Of a DNA stretch of 64,000 bases, positions 34,442-42,537 are shown in pieces. The translations under genes were made by a program, and so were the position numbers. The stretch spans positions 62,001 through 126,000 of the forward strand of contig JAKQUI010000062.1 in NCBI GenBank assembly GCA_029562645.1, in the 5' to 3' direction. The stretch is from Spirochaetota bacterium (GTDB taxonomy: Bacteria > Spirochaetota > UBA4802 > JAKQUI01). Position 1 is the first letter of the stretch, and each line of letters begins with the position of its first letter. Below the pieces are notes generated by a model. The model saw nothing but the letters and a program-made list of their open reading frames with translations, had not been told where the DNA came from and did not search any database.

Positions 34442-34804
34442 ATGACCGTCATCCGCACGATCCCCTCCACCCCCTCCTCGGCGCGCCACCTGGTCTCCGA
34501 GGCGATGGAGTACCTGGCCTTTTTGAAAGAGTCCGGCTACGCGCGAAGCGTGACGGAGTTCGACTTCCGCCTGGTGCTGGACGAAGCCGTGGAGAACGCG
34601 CTACGCCACGGGAACGGCTGCGACGCAAAGAAGCGCATAACGGTAACGGTGCGGGCATACAAGCGCACGGCGGTTATTACCGTGAAGGACGAGGGAGCGG
34701 GCTTTTACGCCGAGGACGTGGTGGACCCGAGGGCAGCGTAGAACAGGTGGAAGCTTCATGGGCGCAGGGTGTGTTTGTTGAAGCAGCTGTATGCCGTGCG
34801 GTGA
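34442..34804 (+). pseudogene. Decayed HATPase (anti-sigma/RsbW-like) gene, copy 2
   Basis: The frame encodes 99 residues with an intact N-box (LDEAVENALRHGNG) and G1 box (VKDEGAGF), then stops at TAG 34739-34741. Beyond it the same frame goes on as NRWKLHGRRVCLLKQLYAVR to TGA 34802. In working relatives the segment reads roughly GRGxxL, so the second glycine box is also damaged. It could make a truncated protein without the ATP lid. It is homologous over its full length to 31288-31641, but its nonsense codon is at a different place. A GAGAGAAAAGAA ribosome-binding site is present. Confidence 0.75.
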
Positions 34805-34850
34805 CCTCACCCCCGGCCCCTCTCCCATAGGAGAGGGGTGTGCTGGGATG
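34802..34850. repeat. Palindromic repeat after HATPase copy 2
   Basis: Same unit as 31639-31687: tgacctcacccccggc, the CCCCTCTCC-cata-GGAGAGGGG stem and tgtgctgggatg. With the HATPase copies it makes a direct repeat of about 400 bases that flanks the orphan cassette on both sides. The similarity ends at gggatg, right before the transposase remnant. Confidence 0.8.
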
Positions 34851-35391
34851 GTTTACGTCCAAGCGATTTCGCTCAATGACGGAGTATCTGAAGTGGTCGA
34901 ATCGCCCGATTACGCGTGAATTTTCCTATTTGCAGGTCGATACGGTGTATATTCGGGTCAGAAAGTCCTCAAAACGCAAGGTGGGGACGATGATCGTGAT
35001 CGGGATAACGGAGAACGGCTACAAGGAGGTGTTGCATTTCACCCTGGGCAATGAAAGCGCCCGTCATTTTGACGAGGTGCTGCGGAGCTTGATTCGGCGG
35101 GGTCTGAACAGTGGCGCAATACGCCTGGCAACCACTGATGGAGCAACGGCGGCCCGTTCGATGGCTTGTCTCTGCAAAGACCGTGAGGATCTGTTTCGAT
35201 ATTTTGGATTTCCGGATGAGTACAGGAAGACGATTCGCAATACGAGCCTCATTGAACGGGTCATACGAGAAGTGCGACGGAGGACCAAGGTTATGGATTC
35301 GCTTAACAACGAGTACGGGTGCTATGGTATCCTCATGGGGATAGTGCGAGAGCAGAACGAACGCTGGTCTATGAGAAGTAACTGGAAGTAA
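34840..35391 (+). pseudogene. IS256-family transposase remnant
   Basis: The 183-codon frame matches IS256/Transposase_mut proteins: SNRPITREFSYLQVDTVYIRVR (first catalytic Asp), EVLHFTLGNESARHFDEVL, the TTDGA second Asp, and NTSLIERVIREVRRRTKV (third residue, Glu). Full proteins have about 400 residues. Here the N-terminal DNA-binding half is missing, and about 100 residues between the second Asp and the Glu are deleted (TDGATAARS joins KDREDLFRYFG). It is therefore dead. Homology starts near 34870; the first ten codons belong to the palindromic repeat. Confidence 0.85.
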
Positions 35392-35496
35392 AGTTGAGAA
35401 CAGTCTCTGGGGGGTTTACACACTGAATTGGACGTGACCGATTTGACGCTTGCAGAGTTTTTCAGGAAACTGTTAGAGGAGCCCAAGAGGTAAAAA
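35392..35496. other. IS end and a short coding fragment
   Basis: gtttacacactgaa at about 35413-35426 looks like the outer end of an IS256-type element. Right after it an open stretch, 35424-35493, reads LDVTDLTLAEFFRKLLEE to a TAA. That is probably the C-terminal relic of a gene cut by the insertion; I cannot identify it. The AAGAGG before 35497 may serve as ribosome site of the next gene. Confidence 0.45.
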
Positions 35497-36093
35497 ATGA
35501 TTTATTCAATACAGGAAGCAATGACGGAAAAGGAAAAACGATTATTCGCTGAAAATTTTGAAAATTACTCTCGAGGGGCCTCGGTATCCGAGGACTACCT
35601 GCATCGCGCACATGTGTATTTTATCATTCTAAATAAAAACGTCGTCGGCGGTTTTTGTCTCAATCATTCAAAGCCTTTCAGGTATTGGGAATGGCAATCG
35701 AAGCTCGAATCGTTTCCAATTTTTTCGGAAGCGATGGAATGGACCTGCCAATGGAAAAAACCTGACCTTTCGAAGACAAAAGGACTGATCATGCTACTGT
35801 TTATTGCATATCATATCAAGCGCGAGTTGAAACAGAAAAAAAAATCATGCGTTATCGCCGGAACCTATCATAAAAAACTAGCGACAACCCAAAATCGTGC
35901 CCTCCCCCATGTACTGTATGAAGGACCGATGACCCTCTACCCGGAAAAAGTATGTAAAATAATGATGGCGAGGCAAAAAGGTGGTTATTTTCTTATATTG
36001 AAAGTTTTTATATTAGAGATTTTTAATAGGGCTTTGAAAGATAGAAAAAATAAAAAAGCATCATCCAGTCGAGCGTCCCATTATAAAAAATAA
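35497..36093 (+). CDS. Possible GNAT-like acyltransferase, AT-rich
   Basis: A 198-residue, Lys-rich protein with no signal peptide. The central part (YFIILNKNVVGGFCLNH, then a long loop, then GLIMLLFIAYHIKRELKQ) resembles the strand-loop-helix order of GNAT N-acyltransferases, but the acetyl-CoA loop is not clear. The C-terminal helix is hydrophobic (GYFLILKVFILEIFNRAL) and may touch a membrane. The gene is AT-rich and sits between the IS remnant and a convergent FAD enzyme, so it is likely acquired DNA. Identity is a guess; existence of the gene is likely from its ribosome site (AAGAGG) and composition. Confidence 0.5.
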   Translation: MIYSIQEAMTEKEKRLFAENFENYSRGASVSEDYLHRAHVYFIILNKNVVGGFCLNHSKPFRYWEWQSKLESFPIFSEAMEWTCQWKKPDLSKTKGLIMLLFIAYHIKRELKQKKKSCVIAGTYHKKLATTQNRALPHVLYEGPMTLYPEKVCKIMMARQKGGYFLILKVFILEIFNRALKDRKNKKASSSRASHYKK

Positions 36094-36112
36094 TCGGATT
36101 CGTCTAAGGGTG

Positions 36113-37483
36113 TCAAGACGTTCCGTTTCGCCTCACCGCGGGGAAGGTGTTGTTGACCATCATGGTTGCCACATGCTTCGCGTTTTCCATTACACGCGGG
36201 ATCAGGCTAAACGTCAACGCTTCGCCCGCCACATACGTGTTGTTTACACCCTGTAAAGAGTGAATGTTGCGATGAAAGCCATCAGCTAGCTCGCGGCTGT
36301 TCACATGCGGGAAGTAGTCCCAATGACGCACGCATCGGGTCTTGCCCAGCGTGCCGCCAAAGACGCTGATGTCTGCCTGGATGGCCTCAATCACCTGTTC
36401 ATCGGTTGTTTTCGAATCAGCGATCACATAGAAGACAAAGGTGTTTTGGTCCGCATGGCGTTTGAACATAAGCAGGGGGTGGCCGTTTTTGGCACGCTGC
36501 ATGTTTTCATTTATATAGATAGATCCTGTTTGGCCCTGTTCGAGCATTCCATTCGCATCAATGACGTACGTACGATAATCGACCGTTTGGATTTGGCTGT
36601 AGAGCTCTTTCTCCGCCGCAGTAGCGTCTAGTACCGAGAGCGCCGTTTTGGGATTGAACGTGAGCACCATCTTGTCGAACTCAAGCGTTTCGATCCCATT
36701 GACCGTTTTAACCGTGAGTGTAATCTTGTCGTCACGTTTGACATGGGTGACCGCACACCCGGTGCGCACGTCGAGCTCTGCGGACGCTTTCTCCCATATT
36801 GGTTGCAGGCCATTTTTCCATAAGCATAGACCGTTCCATGGCAGATAGACGCCTGTCACTGTCTTGGGACGAATATAGTTCGCCATGTATGCGGCCGGAA
36901 CCTCGTCGTCGTAGCCATAGCCATACGCTACGCGAAATCGTTTCGTAGCGTGGCTAAACGTCTCAAGTCTGCGGTCTTCCGCCACCTTTGACCAGGGGGC
37001 GTATAATTCGGGGGACACCTCCTGCAAGTCGGCGCCAGCGACGCCGTTCCACTTGAGCATATGCAGACTAATGTATTTAACCAGTTGCGCCGCGGCCTTC
37101 ACTGTTTCGTAAAAAGTCATTAGTGGAACTTCGCGTCCTTGCGCAATACTATAAAACCGAACCCTGGGGGTCTTTTCGGTCTCAAAACCCAAGGATGCAG
37201 ATAGTGCTAACAGATTCGCATAATCACTTGGTACTGCGGCCGCGCCGCCCATATCATGTGGTTTGCCGTCAACTGTGGTGGTGCAGCACTTGCCGCCAAC
37301 CCGAGATTCCTTTTCAAACAAGGTCACATTCGTGTAACCCAAATCGCGCAACGTGCGCGCAAAGGTGATGCCCGTGGCTCCTGCTCCGAGGATGGCAATG
37401 CGCGTACCCTTGGGAAGAGAACTGACACCACCATCTCGGTGTTTCGTCAAACTCGGGTTACTAGTTTCTCTCTGATTTTTCAT
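36113..37483 (-). CDS. FAD-dependent amine-oxidase-like oxidoreductase
   Basis: The start MKNQRETSNP has a G-rich SD-like stretch; a GTG four codons earlier is possible. The 456-residue enzyme has the dinucleotide site IAILGAGATGITFA with the following FEKESRVGGKCCT, typical of flavin amine oxidases and phytoene desaturase-like enzymes. The C-terminal FAD contact is NTYVAGEALTF. Some features (short aromatic substrate lid, GVYLPWNGLCLWKNGLQPI) recall the polyenoic fatty acid isomerase branch, which I cannot confirm. It is likely soluble. It faces the acyltransferase-like gene and reads away from a truncated PIN toxin, whose broken end lies only 35 bases upstream of the GTG. Confidence 0.7.
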   Translation of the reverse strand: MKNQRETSNPSLTKHRDGGVSSLPKGTRIAILGAGATGITFARTLRDLGYTNVTLFEKESRVGGKCCTTTVDGKPHDMGGAAAVPSDYANLLALSASLGFETEKTPRVRFYSIAQGREVPLMTFYETVKAAAQLVKYISLHMLKWNGVAGADLQEVSPELYAPWSKVAEDRRLETFSHATKRFRVAYGYGYDDEVPAAYMANYIRPKTVTGVYLPWNGLCLWKNGLQPIWEKASAELDVRTGCAVTHVKRDDKITLTVKTVNGIETLEFDKMVLTFNPKTALSVLDATAAEKELYSQIQTVDYRTYVIDANGMLEQGQTGSIYINENMQRAKNGHPLLMFKRHADQNTFVFYVIADSKTTDEQVIEAIQADISVFGGTLGKTRCVRHWDYFPHVNSRELADGFHRNIHSLQGVNNTYVAGEALTFSLIPRVMENAKHVATMMVNNTFPAVRRNGTS

Positions 37484-37530
37484 ACAGCGCCCCACCCGAC
37501 ATTTGTTTATCTATTGGTATATGCCAAAGC

Positions 37531-37659
37531 TCATCGGAAAAAAAGATCCCCATTGCTTTCGATGAGCGTGTCCTTTAAAACGGCGAGTCGCTTGCCGTTG
37601 AGGAAGCTGATCCAAAGGTTGGTGTCAATGACGATTTTGATAGCGCTCTGATCGGACAT
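37531..37659 (-). pseudogene. Truncated PIN-domain toxin
   Basis: The ATG lies inside the antitoxin gene (35-base overlap), as is usual for such pairs. Only 42 residues remain: SAIKIVIDTNLWISFLNGKR, with the first PIN Asp in VIDTN, then a TGA. Full toxins of this type have about 130-140 residues and need further acidic residues, all missing. No continuation is seen in any frame beyond 37531, where the FAD-enzyme leader begins, so a deletion or rearrangement removed the rest. Confidence 0.8.
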
Positions 37660-37846
37660 GCTCAACTATTTCAGTGATTTCTTCTTCGGTGACTCCGTCG
37701 GTTTTGCATTCGGCAAGGAGCGCCTCGAGACGATATCTGAGGATATCGTCTTTGATTTTATCGTAGAGTTTCAACTTGTCCGCAAGGGGCATTTTGGCGG
37801 CAGCGTCGATAAGCTGGTCGTTGTCTATGGTCAGGTTGATCTGCAT
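37625..37846 (-). CDS. Antitoxin of a PIN-type toxin-antitoxin pair
   Basis: Start MQINLTIDNDQLIDAAAKM (73 residues) fits small antitoxins that precede PIN toxins; an earlier ATG adds 18 residues of non-family sequence. The body is helical and acidic (DKIKDDILRYRLEALLAEC, EEEITEIVEHVRSERYQ). It would bind and neutralise the toxin and usually represses its own operon. The partner is now a 42-residue stub, so the antitoxin is solitary. A good promoter lies at 37877-37905 on the minus strand. Confidence 0.7.
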   Translation of the reverse strand: MQINLTIDNDQLIDAAAKMPLADKLKLYDKIKDDILRYRLEALLAECKTDGVTEEEITEIVEHVRSERYQNRH

Positions 37847-37876
37847 GATGGCTCCATTGGGCGCATGTCCGCAAAC

Positions 37877-37905
37877 AATATGCAATAAAAAATTAAACAA
37901 GTCAA
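37877..37905 (-). promoter_or_regulatory. Promoter of the antitoxin gene
   Basis: On the minus strand TTGACT (37905-37900) and CATATT (37882-37877) are 17 bases apart, close to the sigma-70 consensus. The ATG of the antitoxin is about 30 bases downstream. Confidence 0.6.
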
Positions 37906-38031
37906 AAAATAAAAGTTTTTTCTTTCCTGGGTCACCCTATTCCCCGTCGCCACCCGGAACACTGTCGGTAGTGCGGTCAACATCGGCCACGAAAAAAAAT
38001 CGCCGAAAAAAATCAAAAAAAACCTCTCCCA

Positions 38032-38052
38032 CGCGCGTATTAACAATAGGGG
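38032..38052 (+). promoter_or_regulatory. Second copy of the ACAATAGGGG box
   Basis: acgcgcg-tatt-aacaatagggg, after an A-rich run, is nearly the word found before the giant gene at 18934-18955. It lies about 110 bases before the lipoprotein at 38161. No clear -35 is visible. Confidence 0.35.
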
Positions 38053-38087
38053 ATCATGACCGGCGCTTAATGGCCATGTCGCTGTTC

Positions 38088-38109
38088 CGTTTCGGGAATT
38101 CCCGAAACG
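38088..38109. promoter_or_regulatory. Perfect 22-base palindrome, possible operator
   Basis: The half-site CGTTTCGGGAA is followed at once by its reverse complement TTCCCGAAACG. It lies about 50 bases before the ATG of the lipoprotein at 38161 and downstream of the possible promoter box. A dimeric repressor could bind here. No T-run follows. Confidence 0.5.
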
Positions 38110-38160
38110 CACGCTCGCTTGAGTGTGAACAAATTTTTTTAAAGAAGGGAGGCGTATGCA

Positions 38161-38850
38161 ATGAGGCTTGCAAGAATTGTCTGTATCGTCGCGGTCGTTG
38201 TGGTCGCGGGAGGTATCGGGTGCTCGCATGCGATGCTGGTGAATCCGCCAAAGTATTACAAGCAGGTGGTAAACACGAAGCGCGAAACCATCGGCATCAG
38301 CAAAATCAAATCGCCCGAGCTGATGCTGCACGAGGTTCACAAGGGATTTCTCGACGTGGTCGAGAGCCTGTATCACGGGAAGGTGATTCGGGAGTACGAC
38401 ATGGATCGCCCGGCAAAGGGCGAGGGGGTGGACAAGATCGTCGAGATCAGCTATTCGGACATCAAATTCGATTACAATCACCTCAAGAGCTTTTTTATCC
38501 AATGGCCGGGCTTTCTCATCTTCATGCCGGCCTGGAACGGGCTCTCGTACGGCATTGTGGTCGACGGCATAATCAAGGTGTACGATAAAACCGGGAAGCG
38601 GCTCCTGCAGTCGAAGGAGTTCTCGGAAAAGTACGTCGCCAATTACACCGAGGGCGGCAGGGGCGTTGCCGACGGTTTCGGCTGGCTCTTCTGGACTGCG
38701 CCGGCGCTCGTGGCCGGGCTGGTCCCGTCCGACTGGGACCATCAGATGAAGGACGACGCTGTCAAGCAGCTCCGCAAAGTCTTCGGGAAGGGGCTGCACT
38801 TTACCGTGATGGACACCCTGAACTCGATTTCCGCGACCGATAAAATCTAG
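38161..38850 (+). CDS. Lipoprotein of unknown function
   Basis: The 229-residue product has a lipobox (VVVVAGGIGCSHAM; Cys about residue 21). A GAAGGGAGG ribosome site precedes the ATG. The mature part has a strand-rich centre (EGVDKIVEISYSDIKFDY), an aromatic hydrophobic segment (FFIQWPGFLIFMPAWNGLSY) and a second one (GFGWLFWTAPALVAGLVPSDW) that may lie at the membrane. The pattern resembles envelope lipoproteins of the GNA1162/DUF799-like class, but I cannot be sure. It stands alone, with a palindrome and a possible promoter box upstream and a strong hairpin terminator downstream. Confidence 0.7.
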   Translation: MRLARIVCIVAVVVVAGGIGCSHAMLVNPPKYYKQVVNTKRETIGISKIKSPELMLHEVHKGFLDVVESLYHGKVIREYDMDRPAKGEGVDKIVEISYSDIKFDYNHLKSFFIQWPGFLIFMPAWNGLSYGIVVDGIIKVYDKTGKRLLQSKEFSEKYVANYTEGGRGVADGFGWLFWTAPALVAGLVPSDWDHQMKDDAVKQLRKVFGKGLHFTVMDTLNSISATDKI

Positions 38851-38874
38851 CCTCCTGGCTCAACAGCAAACACG

Positions 38875-38936
38875 AACCGGAGCATGCGATCGCGTCGATG
38901 TTTCCGAAAAGCGGCCGCCGTGCTCCGGTTTTTTTT
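38875..38936 (+). terminator. Terminator after the lipoprotein gene
   Basis: Arms AACCGGAGCA (38875-38884) and TGCTCCGGTT (38921-38930) form a 10-base-pair stem with a long loop of 36 bases, and an eight-T run (38929-38936) follows. Stem plus T-run fits a rho-independent terminator 24 bases after the stop; the long loop is unusual. Confidence 0.7.
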
Positions 38937-39082
38937 CTCTGGTCCTGTGCGATGTGCACAAATGAATGTTTTTGTCGCGGAAAATCTCCGCTCAAGTAAT
39001 TTTTTTTCGCACCGATACTGATATATGGATACTATTGTCATGATGCGCTGTCGCAGAACGGCGCTCTTACGGTGAAGCACAC

Positions 39083-40423
39083 ATGCGAACGGCACGAAAC
39101 AGTCTTTTATTTTTTGTGATGATGATGCTGGCCGCCGCTTCAATCGGCCGACAGGGCATGGTGTCCGCGCAACCAAGAACCGACGGCGCCGCCCCCGGGA
39201 CCGCGCAGCCCGCGGACCACGCCACGCTCATGAAGGCGGGCGATTACCGCCGCGCGGCCGAGGAGATCACGAAAAAGCTGAACGCCATCTACGAGAAACG
39301 CGTGGAGGACAAACGCATCCCCACCAGCTTCATCACCATGAAAAAGGTGGAGGAAGGGGTGAGCCTCAAGGAGCTCTTCCGCACGCGGAGGGTGGCGGGC
39401 CTGTTCATCGAAAACAATGCCGAGCTTTTCTCGCTGCACCGCGACGCCGCGGCCTGCTACAACAACCTGGGCGAGACCGACAAGGCGCTCAATCATTATT
39501 ACCAATCGCTTCGGTTCAAGACGCTCGAGCCGCAGAAGGACGACGTCATCTTTCACGAGATCGCGCAGGTGTACAAAAAGATGAAGCGGCGCGAGCCGTA
39601 TCAGCGCATGCTCGAGGCGGCCTATGCTTTCAATCCGGAGCGGATCGACTATTCGCTCGAGCTGGGCGTCGAGCTCACCAATACGACGAGGAAGAAGAAG
39701 GCGATCTTCCATCTCGAGCGCTACATCGTCGCCAAGGGCGACGATGCGGACCCCGCGCTGCATCTGCGGATCGGCAACCTGAGCGAGGACATCGGGCGCT
39801 ACCTCGACACGGCCGCCTCCTATCAGAAATATTTGGCGAAGAAACCGGACGACGGGCGCGTGCATTTCGCCCTCGGCTATCTCGCCTACCGGCGCACGGG
39901 CAACCATACGCTCGCCGCCGAGTCGTTTAAAAAATCGCTCGAGCTGCTGCCCCCGAACGACACCTACCGTCGTTCCAAGGCGAACGAGTATCTGGGCGAT
40001 ATCTATCGGCAGGACCTCGAGTTCGACAAGGCGCTTGACGTCTACCGCGAGACGATGAGCTACCAAAAGCAGATCCTGGCCGATATCGACAAGAAGAAGC
40101 AGGAGATCCTCAAGGTGCGCGAGGACATCAAGGCCCTCAAGTCGGGCCTCATCAAGACGCAGGACTTCGACGAGTACAACAAATACGAGATCTCCCACGA
40201 GGAGCGGGGGAAGCTCGAGCTCGACAACCGCGAGAAACGCTATGAATACGGCAAGCTCAATCCCGGTCGGGTCGCCTGGAACATGGCCGAGATCCACGAG
40301 CGCGCCGGCCGCTACGCGGAGTCCATCGAGCACTACCGGCAGGCCATCACCTTTAACCACGACGCCACCCGGGCCCGGGACCGCATCGTAAAATTACAGT
40401 TGAAAATTAAGCGGGGCTACTGA
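39083..40423 (+). CDS. Secreted TPR-repeat protein
   Basis: The 446-residue product begins with a signal peptide (SLLFFVMMMLAAASIGRQG). It contains TPR-like helix pairs: HATLMKAGDYRRAAEEITKK, AACYNNLGETDKALNHYYQS, FALGYLAYRRTGNHTLAAES, YLGDIYRQDLEFDKALDVYR and WNMAEIHERAGRYAESIEHY. A Lys/Glu coiled coil (IDKKKQEILKVREDIKALK, about residue 335-355) interrupts the array. It should scaffold an envelope complex in the periplasm. The following yebC-ruvCA group is housekeeping and probably separate; partner unknown. Confidence 0.75.
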   Translation: MRTARNSLLFFVMMMLAAASIGRQGMVSAQPRTDGAAPGTAQPADHATLMKAGDYRRAAEEITKKLNAIYEKRVEDKRIPTSFITMKKVEEGVSLKELFRTRRVAGLFIENNAELFSLHRDAAACYNNLGETDKALNHYYQSLRFKTLEPQKDDVIFHEIAQVYKKMKRREPYQRMLEAAYAFNPERIDYSLELGVELTNTTRKKKAIFHLERYIVAKGDDADPALHLRIGNLSEDIGRYLDTAASYQKYLAKKPDDGRVHFALGYLAYRRTGNHTLAAESFKKSLELLPPNDTYRRSKANEYLGDIYRQDLEFDKALDVYRETMSYQKQILADIDKKKQEILKVREDIKALKSGLIKTQDFDEYNKYEISHEERGKLELDNREKRYEYGKLNPGRVAWNMAEIHERAGRYAESIEHYRQAITFNHDATRARDRIVKLQLKIKRGY

Positions 40424-40480
40424 GATAGTGTTTCCCGAATCACCCCGACCCTGATCCGGGAGGGGCATGCGGAGGAGCGT

Positions 40481-41233
40481 ATGTCCGGTCATTCCAAGTG
40501 GGCCACCATTAAGCGGAAAAAATCCGTTGTCGATGCCAAGCGGGGAGCGTTGTTCACCAAGCTCATCCGCGAAATCACCGTCTCTGCGCGCGCCGGAGGC
40601 GAGGACCTGAATTCAAATCCCCGCCTGCGGACGGCCGTTCTCAAGGCGAAAGAGAACAACATGCCCAACGACAATATCGATCGCGCCATCAAGAAGGGCA
40701 CGGGCTCGCTGGAGGGCGTTACGTACGAAGAGATCCGCTACGAGGGCTACGGGCCCGGCGGCGTCGCGATCATGGTGGACTGTCTCACCGACAACCGGAA
40801 CCGCACCACGCCCGAGATCCGCACCATCTTCAGCAAAAACGGCGGGAACCTGGGAGAGACCGGCTGCGTGGGGTACAATTTCGAGCGTAAGGGGGTGGTC
40901 CATGTGGACGCCGGCGCGATCGCCGAGGACAACCTCATGGAGCTTCTCCTGGATTTCGACATTCACGACATTCGCACCGAGGACAAGGTGATCGTGGTGA
41001 CCACGTCGCCGGAGGCGTATAACGACGTTTACAGCGCCATCAAGAACAAGGGGCTCGCGACCGCCTATAACGAGATCACGTTCCTCCCCAAGAGCACCGT
41101 GAGCCTCAACGAGAAGACCGCGCAGCAGTGCCTGCGGCTCATCGACCTTCTGGACGACCACGACGATGTCCAGAACGTGTACTCGAACTACGACATCCCC
41201 GACGAGGTGATGATGGCGCTCGGCGAGGCCTAG
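40481..41233 (+). CDS. yebC: YebC/PmpR-family protein
   Basis: The 250-residue protein matches the family along its whole length. MSGHSKWATIKRKKSVVDAK is the invariant N-terminus, NNMPNDNIDRAIKKGTG is the basic helix, and EEIRYEGYGPGGVAIMVDCLTDN is the central motif. Members are described as transcriptional regulators, and some were recently linked to translation of proline-rich stretches. Either way it is cytoplasmic. The GTG of ruvC follows its stop at once, the common yebC-ruvC-ruvA order. GGAGG is the ribosome site. Confidence 0.97.
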   Translation: MSGHSKWATIKRKKSVVDAKRGALFTKLIREITVSARAGGEDLNSNPRLRTAVLKAKENNMPNDNIDRAIKKGTGSLEGVTYEEIRYEGYGPGGVAIMVDCLTDNRNRTTPEIRTIFSKNGGNLGETGCVGYNFERKGVVHVDAGAIAEDNLMELLLDFDIHDIRTEDKVIVVTTSPEAYNDVYSAIKNKGLATAYNEITFLPKSTVSLNEKTAQQCLRLIDLLDDHDDVQNVYSNYDIPDEVMMALGEA

Positions 41234-41734
41234 GTGCGCGTGCTCGGCATCGATCCCGGATCGAGCATTCTGGGGTGGTCGCTCCTCGAATCGAACTTTC
41301 ACCTGATCGCCTATGGGGTGATCACCCCGGACGGGAGGGACGGCATCGGCGGCCGGCTGCAAATTATCCATGACGGGCTCGCGCGCATCATCGACGAGCA
41401 CCGTCCGGACTGCTGCGCCATCGAGCGGTTGTTCTTCTCGCGCAATACCACCACCGCGATGGACGTGGCCAAGTGCATCGGGGCGGCGCTGCTCACGGCG
41501 CGCCTGGCCGGGCTCGAAATCGCGGAGTACAACCCGATGCAGGTGAAGCAGTCGATCACCGGCTACGGGCGCGCCACCAAACGGCAGATGCAAACCATGG
41601 TAATGAAGATCCTGCGGCTCCGCGAGCTTCCCCGGCCGGACGACGCCGCGGACGCCATTGCCATCGCCCTGTGTCATTGCATCGCCCACAATGGGATACG
41701 GTGTCATGATCGCAACGCTTACGGGAACGGTTGA
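41234..41734 (+). CDS. ruvC: Holliday-junction resolvase RuvC
   Basis: The 166-residue endonuclease starts at GTG directly after the yebC stop. Its RNase H fold keeps the four acidic catalytic residues: Asp in VLGIDPG, Glu in CCAIERLFF, and two Asp in RPDDAADAIAIALCH. It cuts Holliday junctions with RuvAB. RuvA overlaps its end by 29 bases; RuvB is not in this window. Confidence 0.97.
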   Translation: MRVLGIDPGSSILGWSLLESNFHLIAYGVITPDGRDGIGGRLQIIHDGLARIIDEHRPDCCAIERLFFSRNTTTAMDVAKCIGAALLTARLAGLEIAEYNPMQVKQSITGYGRATKRQMQTMVMKILRLRELPRPDDAADAIAIALCHCIAHNGIRCHDRNAYGNG

Positions 41735-42290
41735 GGACCTCAGGCCCACCGACGTCGTCATCAACGTCAACGGCGTGGGGTATCAGTGCGCCATACCGCT
41801 GTCAACCTACGAGGCGCTGCGCGACGCGCCCAGCGCGCTCCTCTACGTGCACACGCTCCACCGCGAGGACCAGTTCCGCCTGTTCGGATTCTTCACCAGG
41901 CGCGAGCGGGAGCTCTTCGCGATCCTCCTGAACGTGGCCGGCATCGGTCCGGCGCTCGCGCTGTCAATCATATCGAGCATCGACGGTGAGGCGCTGGTCG
42001 CCGCGGTGCGCGACGGCGAGCCGGCCATGCTCACGTCGGTTCCGGGCGTGGGCAAGGCGAAAGCGGAGAAGCTCATCTTCGAGCTGCGCCGCAAGCTTGC
42101 GCGCCTTGAGTCCTTTTCCCGCGAACCCGCGCGCACGCCGACCGTAAGCGCCGACGCGCTCGACGCGCTTGTCTCGCTGGGCATCGATTCGAGCGCCGCC
42201 GCGAAACTCGTCGAGGGGATCGTCCGGGAAAAACCCGACATTTCTCTCGAAGATGTTATCAAGTCGGCCCTTCGAAAGCCCCCGGCCTGA
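41706..42290 (+). CDS. ruvA: Holliday-junction helicase subunit RuvA
   Basis: I chose MIATLTGTVEDLRPTDVVIN (194 residues), the usual RuvA start; an upstream in-frame start gives a non-family extension. The N-terminal OB fold is followed by two helix-hairpin-helix motifs (LLNVAGIGPALALSI, LTSVPGVGKAKAEKLIFEL) and the C-terminal domain III that contacts RuvB. RuvA holds the four-way junction. The gene overlaps ruvC. No ruvB follows: the next gene is a PadR regulator. Confidence 0.97.
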   Translation: MIATLTGTVEDLRPTDVVINVNGVGYQCAIPLSTYEALRDAPSALLYVHTLHREDQFRLFGFFTRRERELFAILLNVAGIGPALALSIISSIDGEALVAAVRDGEPAMLTSVPGVGKAKAEKLIFELRRKLARLESFSREPARTPTVSADALDALVSLGIDSSAAAKLVEGIVREKPDISLEDVIKSALRKPPA

Positions 42291-42537
42291 TTCCTCTTTT
42301 TTGCAAAAAATTCCTTGTTTTTTTATTCAGACAATCTTTCATATTAAAAAATAAACTACACGCACTATCGCATTATATAGAGAAGCGACCGTCCGCGAGC
42401 GCATGCGTCCGGCACGAACGATGGATGCGGCGCGGGGGGCGCGTGCGGTTCCCTCCGCGGGGCCATGCCGTCCGTGTCCCGCGGCCCGTGAGCGCGCGAT
42501 CGCGCCATGGCGGCGTTGCAAATGGGAGGAGCGCCCA

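Noticed and set aside
37831-38799. 322-codon minus-strand frame over the lipoprotein at 38161
   Set aside because: The plus-strand gene has a ribosome site, lipobox and terminator; the minus frame runs through the palindrome and A-runs.
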